A DNA stretch of 64,000 nucleotides from Bacillus pumilus (GTDB lineage Bacteria > Bacillota > Bacilli > Bacillales > Bacillaceae). The stretch spans positions 3,844,001-3,908,000 of the forward strand of contig NZ_CP027116.1 in assembly GCF_003431975.1 (NCBI RefSeq). Reading direction: 5' to 3'. The position numbers were made by a program, and so were the translations under genes. Shown piece by piece: positions 57,106 through 64,000 of the stretch (position 1 is the stretch's first letter; the number at the start of each line of letters is the position of its first letter). The notes under the pieces were generated by a model, which saw only the letters and a program-made list of their open reading frames with translations, had not been told where the DNA came from and did not search any database.

Positions 57106-58731
57106 ATGAGAAACAACAATCAATTACGTACAATCCCAAATGCCGAACAATTCATCTATCGATTAACATATGTTGAAAAAATAAAGAATGCAGAGCTTCC
57201 GCATAAGGAGCAGCAGTTATCAGATACATTTTGCCTTCTCTTTAGCATAAGTTGCAGCGGCTTACTCACGCTGAACGATCAAAAATGGCGATTGAAAAAT
57301 CTAACACTCTATACAATCCTGTCTGGTGAGACATTTATGTTGAAAACAGAGCCTTATCAAAAACACGAGCTCTATCTGCTTCGCTTTCAGATGTACACGC
57401 CGCAAGGTCAACACATAGAAGAGGTATCAATTGAACATGCCCGTTCTTTACTGAATGTATGGCAATTTATCGATATTAGCTCGATTGAACAAATCCATTC
57501 TTTACTGTCTGACATTACAGAGGAATGGCAAAGGCCTGAATCCATTAGCTTTTTTAGAAGCCAAACCCTTTTTCAACAGCTCATTATGCAGCTTTTCACA
57601 CTGCATAATGAAGATATTTGTGACACGACACATGCCCTTTTTAAAACAAAACAATATATCGACCAACATTACGAAGAACCTCTCAGCCTTACAAGTCTTT
57701 CTCATATGGCTGGCATCAGCGCCAATCATTACAGTGAGCTATTTAAAAAGCATTTTGACGTGAGTGTCACTGATTATATCACTAAGAAAAGGATGACTAG
57801 AGCCAAACAGTTAATGGCAAAAGGCAACGCAAAACTCAAAGACATTGCACTGGAAATCGGCTATCAAGATCCCTATTACTTTAGCCGCATCTTTAAGAAA
57901 AAAACGGGCATGACCCCTTCTACTTATATGAAAAGCCGTCAGCGGAAAATTGCAGCCTATGGCCATTCCATACTCGGTCAGCTCACACCCATTCATATCA
58001 TCCCATATGCTGCCCCTCTTCATCCTAAATGGACAGCACATGATTTTGAGCATCATGCAGAAGAAATTCCGATTCACCTAAGTGCACATCGGATTAACGA
58101 GCACGCTGAAGCCAATTTACAACAATTAAAAGAAACAAAACCTGAGCTAATCATTGCCAATGATCTTTTGACAGAGAAAGAAAAGCAATTATTGGAAACC
58201 ATCTGTCCTGTTCATTTTGTTCCATTCACACAATTGGATTGGCGCACTCAATTCAGACAAACAGCTATGTTCCTAAACGAAGCGAAGGAAGCAGAAGAAT
58301 GGTTGATTCATTACGAGGAACTCGTCATTCAAACGAAAAAGGCATGCCTTGTTGATCACTCACCAAAAACCGTCCTGCCTCTTCGTATCTTTCAAGATCA
58401 GCTTTACTTGTCTGTAAATCGCACCATGTCAGAAGTGATTTTTCATGACATTGGTCTTCTGCCAGCTTTTCAGAATAATGGTCAGCTAATAGAAAAGAAA
58501 ATCAGCATTCACTCCATACAACAACTAGATCCAGACGCCATCTTCCTCCTCTTGCATAAGGAGCCAAAAACCATTGCTTTTTATCAAAAGCTACAGCAAC
58601 AGGAAGCTTGGCAAAATCTCAAGGCTGTGACTCAACAAGCCGTCTATCCACTCACTTCTGACCCTTGGCGTGAATACACAGCAGCCAGTCATCAACGAGT
58701 CATTCAGGACCTTTTATCTTTTTTTCCGTAA
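57106..58731 (+). CDS. btr: Btr-like AraC-family activator with siderophore-binding domain
   Basis: A 541-residue regulator. An AraC-type double helix-turn-helix is in the middle (about residues 185-280: LTSLSHMAGISANHYSEL; LKDIALEIGYQDPYYFSR). The C-terminal 260 residues resemble a periplasmic-binding-protein domain (PELIIANDLL...WRTQFRQTAMFLNEAKEAE). This architecture is that of B. subtilis Btr (YbbB), which senses ferri-bacillibactin and activates feuABC-ybbA. Here it lies directly before feuA. The N-terminal 170 residues are an AraC effector-like region. A Fur box precedes the start. Confidence 0.92.
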   Translation: MRNNNQLRTIPNAEQFIYRLTYVEKIKNAELPHKEQQLSDTFCLLFSISCSGLLTLNDQKWRLKNLTLYTILSGETFMLKTEPYQKHELYLLRFQMYTPQGQHIEEVSIEHARSLLNVWQFIDISSIEQIHSLLSDITEEWQRPESISFFRSQTLFQQLIMQLFTLHNEDICDTTHALFKTKQYIDQHYEEPLSLTSLSHMAGISANHYSELFKKHFDVSVTDYITKKRMTRAKQLMAKGNAKLKDIALEIGYQDPYYFSRIFKKKTGMTPSTYMKSRQRKIAAYGHSILGQLTPIHIIPYAAPLHPKWTAHDFEHHAEEIPIHLSAHRINEHAEANLQQLKETKPELIIANDLLTEKEKQLLETICPVHFVPFTQLDWRTQFRQTAMFLNEAKEAEEWLIHYEELVIQTKKACLVDHSPKTVLPLRIFQDQLYLSVNRTMSEVIFHDIGLLPAFQNNGQLIEKKISIHSIQQLDPDAIFLLLHKEPKTIAFYQKLQQQEAWQNLKAVTQQAVYPLTSDPWREYTAASHQRVIQDLLSFFP

Positions 58732-58797
58732 AAAGTCCATCATTTGACAGAGATTTGTCTATGGATAAAAGGACGAAAGCCTAATACAATCTTTAAT

Positions 58798-58812
58798 TGA
58801 GAACAATTATCA
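58798..58812 (+). promoter_or_regulatory. feuA: Fur box upstream of feuA
   Basis: TGAGAACAATTATCA, close to the Fur consensus, lies 18 nt before the feuA start. Btr would bind in the same intergenic region, but I cannot define its site. Confidence 0.8.
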
Positions 58813-58829
58813 GTTAAAGGAGAAAACAA

Positions 58830-59795
58830 ATGAAAAAATGGTTCGCATTGCTTACCCTTAGTATCATGACGATCATAACAGCAGCCTGTGGTGCTACAGA
58901 AAATAAACCTGCTTCAAACACAGCCAAAAGCAAGTCAGCTGAAATAGCAGAAACAAACATCAATTACTTAGATCAAACGTACAAACTCAAAACACCAGTG
59001 AAAAGAGTTGTCATCGCTGGAAGCCTAGAATCTATGGAAGATGCAAAATTACTTGATATTGAGCCTATTGGTGCTTCTACTGTAGGCGGCACGTTCCCTG
59101 AATTATTTAAAGACATCACAGCGAAAACAGAAGGCATCGGTGAAAAAACAGAACCGAACCTAGAGAAAATCTTAAAACTAAAACCAGACGTAATACTCGG
59201 ATCAACAAAGTTCCCACCTGCAACAATTAAAAAATTGGATAAAGTCCAAACGACGATCCCAGTATCACATGTCTCTTCTGACTGGGAAAGCAACCTTTTA
59301 TTGCTTGGTACACTTACTGGAAAAAGTGAAAAAGCGAAAAACATCATTTCTGATTACCAGAAAGAGCTCAAACAAGCGAAAGAAACCCTGAAAGACAAAA
59401 GCAACAACAAAACAGCTGTCATTTTACGCATTAGACAGGGTGACCTGTACGTGTATCCTGAAGACGTATACTTTAACTCTACCTTATATGGAGACTTAGG
59501 ATTTACAGCACCAAGTGATATCAAAAAAGCCAAAGCACAAGCAATGATTTCAATGGAGCGCCTGGGCGAACTCAATCCTGACTATATTTTTGTTCAGTTC
59601 TCTAAAGAGGAAAACTCATCGAATCCTAATGCATTAAAGGACTTAGAGAAAAATAAAATTTGGACAAGCCTAAAAGCTGTAAAAAATGGCCACATCAATG
59701 AAAATGTCGTTGATCCTATGCTTCAAGGAGGAACTGCACTAAGCAAAACAGCGTTCCTTGATAAAGCTGTCAAATGGTTAGAGAAAAACAACTAA
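58830..59795 (+). CDS. feuA: FeuA, ferri-bacillibactin-binding lipoprotein
   Basis: A 321-residue solute-binding protein. The signal peptide ends in a lipobox TAAC with Cys20 (ITAACGATE). The mature part closely matches B. subtilis FeuA: SLESMEDAKLLDIEPIG, GEKTEPNLEKILKLKPDVIL, RIRQGDLYVYPEDVYFNSTLYG and DLEKNKIWTSLKAVK. It binds Fe-bacillibactin outside the membrane. In B. subtilis it is followed by feuB and feuC, but here a terminator comes straight after it. The permease genes and the ATPase must be elsewhere. Confidence 0.93.
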   Translation: MKKWFALLTLSIMTIITAACGATENKPASNTAKSKSAEIAETNINYLDQTYKLKTPVKRVVIAGSLESMEDAKLLDIEPIGASTVGGTFPELFKDITAKTEGIGEKTEPNLEKILKLKPDVILGSTKFPPATIKKLDKVQTTIPVSHVSSDWESNLLLLGTLTGKSEKAKNIISDYQKELKQAKETLKDKSNNKTAVILRIRQGDLYVYPEDVYFNSTLYGDLGFTAPSDIKKAKAQAMISMERLGELNPDYIFVQFSKEENSSNPNALKDLEKNKIWTSLKAVKNGHINENVVDPMLQGGTALSKTAFLDKAVKWLEKNN

Positions 59796-59796
59796 A

Positions 59797-59841
59797 AAAA
59801 GAAGACAAAGGGCTAAAATTTTTAGCCCTTTGTCTTCTTTT
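59797..59841 (+). terminator. feuA: Strong terminator after feuA
   Basis: A long stem AGAAGACAAAGGGCTAAAA pairs with TTTTAGCCCTTTGTCTTCT, followed by TT. It separates feuA from ybbA. Confidence 0.93.
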
Positions 59842-59875
59842 CAGCGTAGTTGAAAATCTTGAGGAGTGAATACAC

Positions 59876-60610
59876 ATGAATGGAACGTTTCTATATGATG
59901 AGTTTAACGGGCGTCAGCTTGATATTTACCTTCCACAGAACACCTCTATTAATGTTCCAGCTGTCTTTGTACAAGATGGCTCTTCTTTGTTTAGAACACA
60001 TCTGCTAGAGATCGAAAGACTGATCGAAGCCAAAACCATCTCGCCAATCATCATTGTCGGCATACATCCTTTCAATCGACTTGACGAATATACACCATGG
60101 AAAGCATCATCACTGCGATCTGGGTTTCCTGACTTTAAAGGTGAGGCGGAGACGTACGTGTCATTTTTAGCGAATGACTTGCTCCCATATATCAAAAGAG
60201 AATATCCAGTCAAGCAGAACTGTCATGAACATAGTCACATAGGTGCCTCATTGGGTGGGCTATTTGCTATGTATACCTTATTGATTTACCCTGCCCTTTT
60301 TAAAAACATCGCATCTATCTCCGGGTCATTTTGGTATCAAAATTTTTTACCGTTTGCTAAACAACAAAGCATTGAATGTGTGGATCACCTTATTTATTTG
60401 TCTGTAGGCAGTGAAGAAGGTAAAGGCAAAGCATCCGCTCAAAAGCACATGCCTTTATTCAATAAACAACTACATGACCTTTTATTACAAAAAGGAATGC
60501 AGGAATGGCAGCTGCAATATCACATCGAACAAGGGGAGGGGCATCACCTGACACAATTCCAAAAGAATTTCTTATCCGCCCTAAAGTGGTTTTATCAAAG
60601 AGAACTCTAG
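59876..60610 (+). CDS. ybbA: YbbA-like siderophore esterase
   Basis: A 244-residue alpha/beta hydrolase of the esterase D/Fes-like group, as B. subtilis YbbA of the feu operon. The nucleophile Ser is about residue 125 in GASLGG, with an Asp region SVGSEEGKG and a C-terminal His in EGHHLTQF. It has no signal peptide. Its own promoter must lie in the short gap after the feuA terminator. It is the second esterase in the locus, distinct from BesA; it probably acts on xenosiderophores or bacillibactin. Confidence 0.88.
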   Translation: MNGTFLYDEFNGRQLDIYLPQNTSINVPAVFVQDGSSLFRTHLLEIERLIEAKTISPIIIVGIHPFNRLDEYTPWKASSLRSGFPDFKGEAETYVSFLANDLLPYIKREYPVKQNCHEHSHIGASLGGLFAMYTLLIYPALFKNIASISGSFWYQNFLPFAKQQSIECVDHLIYLSVGSEEGKGKASAQKHMPLFNKQLHDLLLQKGMQEWQLQYHIEQGEGHHLTQFQKNFLSALKWFYQREL

Positions 60611-60682
60611 TTTTTTATCAGCATGGCACAAAGCCGATATGATATATTGGAACTTATAGATTAAAAGAGGAGGGTTTTGCAT

Positions 60683-60829
60683 ATGAGACCTTTACAAATC
60701 TCAGCCGATACCGCACAAAAACTTGCGGCATCACTCAATGTACCCATTGAACAAATCATGCATATGCCGCAGCATATCTTAATCGCTAAACTAGCAGAGC
60801 TTGAACAGAAGAAAGATCATTCTTCTTAA
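60683..60829 (+). CDS. yycC: YycC-like small protein
   Basis: A 48-residue protein, MRPLQISADTAQKLAASL at the start and MPQHILIAKLAELEQK towards the end, matching the YycC family of B. subtilis in sequence and place. The function is unknown. The ATG at 60683 follows AGAGGAGGG. It precedes yycB as in B. subtilis, with 22 nt between them. Too short to be picked up by a 60-residue cutoff. Confidence 0.85.
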   Translation: MRPLQISADTAQKLAASLNVPIEQIMHMPQHILIAKLAELEQKKDHSS

Positions 60830-60851
60830 ACAAATAAAGGAGTTTACATTC

Positions 60852-62066
60852 ATGGAACAACAACTAGACCAATCAACCTTACACCCTCGCAGTAAAGGAC
60901 AAACCATCCTGCTGATTGCTGGAATTTTACTCATTGCATTTAACTTACGGCCTGCCATTACGTCCGTAGGACCTCTCATCGGCGTCATTCGTTCCGATTT
61001 GCAGCTGTCAAATGGACTTGCGGGTTTTCTCACGACATTACCACTGCTCTCATTCGCATTACTTTCTCCCATTGCACCTAAAATCGGAAAACGACTTGGC
61101 AATGAACGAACCCTCTGGCTAGGGCTTGCTGTCCTTCTATTTGGGATTGTGATTCGCTCATTGGGCTCGATCACCTTCTTGATGTTGGGAACAGCGCTTG
61201 TCGGTGTCGGAATTGCGATATGTAATGTGCTCTTACCGGGGCTCGTGAAGCATAAATTTCCTGCACATGCTGGTTTGATGACAAGTGTATATACGACCTC
61301 GATGTCCGTCTTTGCGGCACTGGCTTCAGGTGTCAGTGTTCCGCTCAGTCATACGATGCCTGGCGGCTGGAATACATCATTCCTCGTATGGGCTGGCCTT
61401 GCACTACTCGCGATGATGGTCTGGGCGCCGCAGCTTCTTCATCAGAACACAGCGGCCGTCAAAAGCATTTCGCTCACAGAGCAGCCGATATGGCGTTCAC
61501 GTGTCGCATGGCAGGTGACCTTTTTTATGGGGTTGCAGTCATTCCTTTTCTATAGCAGTATCGCCTGGTTTCCTGATATTTTAACATCACATGGAATGAA
61601 CCTGTCGACAGCCGGCTGGATGCTGTCCATTATGCAGTTTGTTGGGCTGCCATCCACCTTTTTAACACCTGTTTTTGCAGAAAAATTAAAAACACAAAGA
61701 CCGCTTGTCGTCGGCCTTGTCCTTGTGTATTTATTTGGCATGATCGGACTTCTTCTCGGAGGATCGACGCCTATTCTTGTCATCTCTGTTTTATTGATCG
61801 GTGTTGGACAAGGGGCTAGCATTAGTCTTGCCCTCACATTTATCGGATTGCGGACGACCAATATGGAGCAAGCCGCTGCCCTTTCTGGAATGGCTCAGTC
61901 TCTCGGTTATTTATTAGCCGCCGTTGGTCCATTCATGATCGGTATCCTTTTTGATCTTACACATACATGGACGCCATCCATTATCATCTTTATCATCATC
62001 CTATTTTTCATGCTTTTATCCGGTATGCGTGCCGGACGAAGCGTCTATATCTCAGATCCATCATAA
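60852..62066 (+). CDS. yycB: YycB, MFS transporter of the CynX/NimT group
   Basis: A 404-residue major facilitator protein with about 12 hydrophobic segments, beginning after a polar leader with ILLIAGILLIAFNLRPAITSVGP, the CynX (cyanate) subfamily pattern. It may export or import nitroimidazole-like or cyanate-like anions, but the substrate is unknown. Start is the ATG at 60852 after AAAGGAG; the open frame continues upstream over yycC. It ends at a bidirectional terminator before rplI. Confidence 0.88.
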   Translation: MEQQLDQSTLHPRSKGQTILLIAGILLIAFNLRPAITSVGPLIGVIRSDLQLSNGLAGFLTTLPLLSFALLSPIAPKIGKRLGNERTLWLGLAVLLFGIVIRSLGSITFLMLGTALVGVGIAICNVLLPGLVKHKFPAHAGLMTSVYTTSMSVFAALASGVSVPLSHTMPGGWNTSFLVWAGLALLAMMVWAPQLLHQNTAAVKSISLTEQPIWRSRVAWQVTFFMGLQSFLFYSSIAWFPDILTSHGMNLSTAGWMLSIMQFVGLPSTFLTPVFAEKLKTQRPLVVGLVLVYLFGMIGLLLGGSTPILVISVLLIGVGQGASISLALTFIGLRTTNMEQAAALSGMAQSLGYLLAAVGPFMIGILFDLTHTWTPSIIIFIIILFFMLLSGMRAGRSVYISDPS

Positions 62067-62067
62067 A

Positions 62068-62103
62068 AAAAGAACCCGCCTCCTCGTGAGACGGGTTCTT
62101 TTC
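62068..62103. terminator. Bidirectional terminator between yycB and rplI
   Basis: AAAGAACCCGCCT pairs with AGACGGGTTCTTT, with A and T runs on both sides. Confidence 0.9.
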
Positions 62104-62107
62104 TGCT

Positions 62108-62557
62108 TTATGCTTGTTCAGTCACATGAACCTTTAACGTTGCTTGTACTTCTGGATGAAGCTTCACCGGTACATTTGTGTAACCTAATGCACGGATGGC
62201 GTCATTCAGCTCGATTTTACGCTTATCGAGTTTGATTTGATGATCTTTTTGCAATTTATCAGCGATTTGTTTGCTCGTAATTGATCCAAACAGACGGCCG
62301 CCTTCACCTGATTTTGCTGTAAGTTCTACTGTTAGCGCCTCAAGTGTTTCTTTTAGTTGTTTCGCTTGTTCAAGCTCTTGGATGGCATTCTTTTTCTCTT
62401 TGTTTTTCTGCCCTTCCAATGCACTTAGGTTCGTTGGATTTGCTTCAACCGCTAACCCTTGTTTGATGAGGAAGTTGTGAGCGTATCCATCTGCTACATT
62501 CTTGACTTCGCCTTTTTTCCCTTTTCCTTTTACGTCTTTTAGAAAGATGACTTTCAT
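62108..62557 (-). CDS. rplI: Ribosomal protein L9
   Basis: A 149-residue L9, with the N-terminal domain [29 protein letters not shown], a long central helix and a C-terminal domain that binds 23S rRNA. The length is that of the B. subtilis protein. Its ATG overlaps the gdpP stop codon in an ATGA junction, so the two are cotranscribed and coupled. Confidence 0.97.
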   Translation of the reverse strand: MKVIFLKDVKGKGKKGEVKNVADGYAHNFLIKQGLAVEANPTNLSALEGQKNKEKKNAIQELEQAKQLKETLEALTVELTAKSGEGGRLFGSITSKQIADKLQKDHQIKLDKRKIELNDAIRALGYTNVPVKLHPEVQATLKVHVTEQA

Positions 62558-64000
62558 CTTTGAACCCCTCCTTCGAAATATTCATCAATGGCAGCTTTTA
62601 ACTGCTCTACTGCTTCTTCAATGGTTATACCATACATTTGAGTGGCAGCGTTAGTCAAATGACCACCGCCATCTAACGCTTCCATGATAATTTGGACGTT
62701 GATATCTCCTAACGATCTCGCACTAATGCACACCGTGTTGTCATCTCGTCTAGCGACAGCAAATGACGCTTCTACCTCACTCATTGACAACAGGGAATCA
62801 GCCGTCTGCGCAATCGTAATTTGATCATAATACTCCGATCTGTCAGACGGCAATGAGGCAATCGCCACCTGGTTTTGATACAGCTCTGTATGCTGAATGA
62901 GCTTTGCCCGTTTGATGTAATGATCCACTGTCTCTTTTAAGAACTTTTGTACAAGGACAGGATCTGCTCCCTTCGCACGTAGATAGGAAGCGGCATCAAA
63001 CGTTCTTGATCCCGTTCTCAGTGAGAAGCTCTTCGTATCAACGATAATCCCTGCGAGAAGCGCAGTAGCCTCAATCATGTTAATGCGTAATTTCTTCGGC
63101 TGATACTCTAAAAGCTCTGTCACAAGCTCTGCTGTAGATGAAGCATACGGTTCCATATAGACAAGTAAAGGATCACGAATAAATTCCTCGCCGCGTCTAT
63201 GATGGTCAATGACCACGACGTTTTCAATCTTATTCAGCAGTCGTTCTTCCATGACGAGAGACGGTTTATGTGTATCCACGACCACAAGCAATGTATCATC
63301 CTTTGCAAGCTCCATCGCTTCCTCTGGGGTGATAAAACGTGACCAAAGATCTTCATAATTCTTAATTTCACTAATTAAGCGCTGAACACTGTCCCCAATC
63401 TGGTTGGCATCAATGACAATATAGCCTTCTTTCCCATTGGCTTGAGCGACCTTTAAAATCCCGATGGATGCACCGATCGAGTCCATGTCTGGGAACTTAT
63501 GTCCCATGATCATGACATTCCCGCTTTCAGCTACAATTTCTTTTAAAGCATGAGAAATGACCCGTGCGCGTACGCGCGTTCTTTTCTCCATTGGGTTCGT
63601 TTTACCACCGTAGAATTTCACTTTTCCATTCGGCTGCTTAATGGCTACCTGATCTCCGCCTCGTCCAAGGGCAAGGTCAAGACTTGACTGCGCAAGTGCC
63701 CCAAGCTCTTTTAAAGAAGGAACAGACGCACCGATCCCGATACTGAGAGTAAGCGTCGCACTATGCGCCCCTGTTTTCTCACGGACTTCGTCTAAAATGG
63801 AGAACTTCGACGCCTCCAGTTCAGCCAAGATGCTCTCATTGAGAACCGCCATAAAACGTTCTGACGAGATTCGCTTCAGGAAAATGCCATATTCCTGTGC
63901 CCAATTGTTTAATAAAGACGTCACTTCACTATTAATAGCGCTACGTACCTGATCATCAAGGCCTTGCGTGACATCGTCGTAATTGTCTAAAAAGATATAA
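62554..64000 (-). CDS. gdpP: GdpP (YybT), cyclic-di-AMP phosphodiesterase, 5' part beyond window
   Basis: The frame is open to the right edge. The visible part covers the end of the degenerate GGDEF domain ([13 protein letters not shown]...[10 protein letters not shown] at the N-side, FKA-like MAVLNESIL) and the complete DHH-DHHA1 phosphodiesterase domains, with [16 protein letters not shown] and [12 protein letters not shown] supplying metal ligands. GdpP cleaves c-di-AMP to pApA at the membrane. The N-terminal membrane helices and PAS domain lie beyond 64000. It shares the operon with rplI. Confidence 0.95.
   Translation of the reverse strand, partial: YIFLDNYDDVTQGLDDQVRSAINSEVTSLLNNWAQEYGIFLKRISSERFMAVLNESILAELEASKFSILDEVREKTGAHSATLTLSIGIGASVPSLKELGALAQSSLDLALGRGGDQVAIKQPNGKVKFYGGKTNPMEKRTRVRARVISHALKEIVAESGNVMIMGHKFPDMDSIGASIGILKVAQANGKEGYIVIDANQIGDSVQRLISEIKNYEDLWSRFITPEEAMELAKDDTLLVVVDTHKPSLVMEERLLNKIENVVVIDHHRRGEEFIRDPLLVYMEPYASSTAELVTELLEYQPKKLRINMIEATALLAGIIVDTKSFSLRTGSRTFDAASYLRAKGADPVLVQKFLKETVDHYIKRAKLIQHTELYQNQVAIASLPSDRSEYYDQITIAQTADSLLSMSEVEASFAVARRDDNTVCISARSLGDINVQIIMEALDGGGHLTNAATQMYGITIEEAVEQLKAAIDEYFEGGVQR

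Overview
The window looks like an origin-proximal chromosome segment of a Bacillus close to the B. pumilus group. That genus call is well supported: the gene order walJ-yycI-yycH-walK-walR, the tRNA set Lys-Glu-Asp-Phe, purA, yycE, dnaC, yycC, yycB, rplI and gdpP matches the B. subtilis 4.1-4.2 Mb region as I remember it, and the proteins are near-identical in length to their B. subtilis counterparts. The species-group call is inference. Two parS sites and a DnaA-box cluster beside rlmH also fit a position near oriC.

Region 1 (1-15.9 kb) is an accessory, defence-rich island that ends at the 3' end of rlmH. It holds a Wadjet-type condensin/nuclease operon (jetD-jetA-jetB-jetC, with jetC running off the left edge), a secreted toxin-like protein with two tandem candidate immunity genes and a decayed extra copy, a metallo-hydrolase, a large SF1 helicase with a coiled-coil insertion, an IS1182-type element, and an AIPR-family abortive-infection protein with a nuclease-like motif.

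Region 2 (15.9-24.8 kb) carries rlmH, a 56-residue CxxH/CxxC protein, the DnaA-box cluster, and an operon (SAM hydrolase, ECF S, fused ECF A-A', ECF T) behind a T-box leader whose specifier reads best as methionine. A small ABC exporter follows, then an IS3/IS150-type element sitting in the loop of a terminator, and a GNAT acetyltransferase.

Region 3 (24.8-40.2 kb) is conserved core: htrC, the WalRK cell-wall regulon genes, four tRNAs, a peroxiredoxin, a DUF418 membrane protein, purA with a PurBox pair, a TetR/P450 (CYP109-like) divergent pair, yycE and the replicative helicase dnaC.

Region 4 (40.3-60.6 kb) is inserted between dnaC and yycC relative to B. subtilis. It begins with a tandem DUF4885-like pair divergent from a secreted protein, then holds a consolidated bacillibactin locus: besA-dhbA-dhbC-dhbE-dhbB-dhbF-mbtH for synthesis, and btr-feuA-ybbA for sensing, uptake and hydrolysis. 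Fur boxes precede besA, btr and feuA. The DhbF adenylation domains read out as Gly and Thr. The permease and ATPase partners of FeuA are not here.

Region 5 (60.6-64 kb) returns to core: yycC, yycB, rplI and the 3' part of gdpP.
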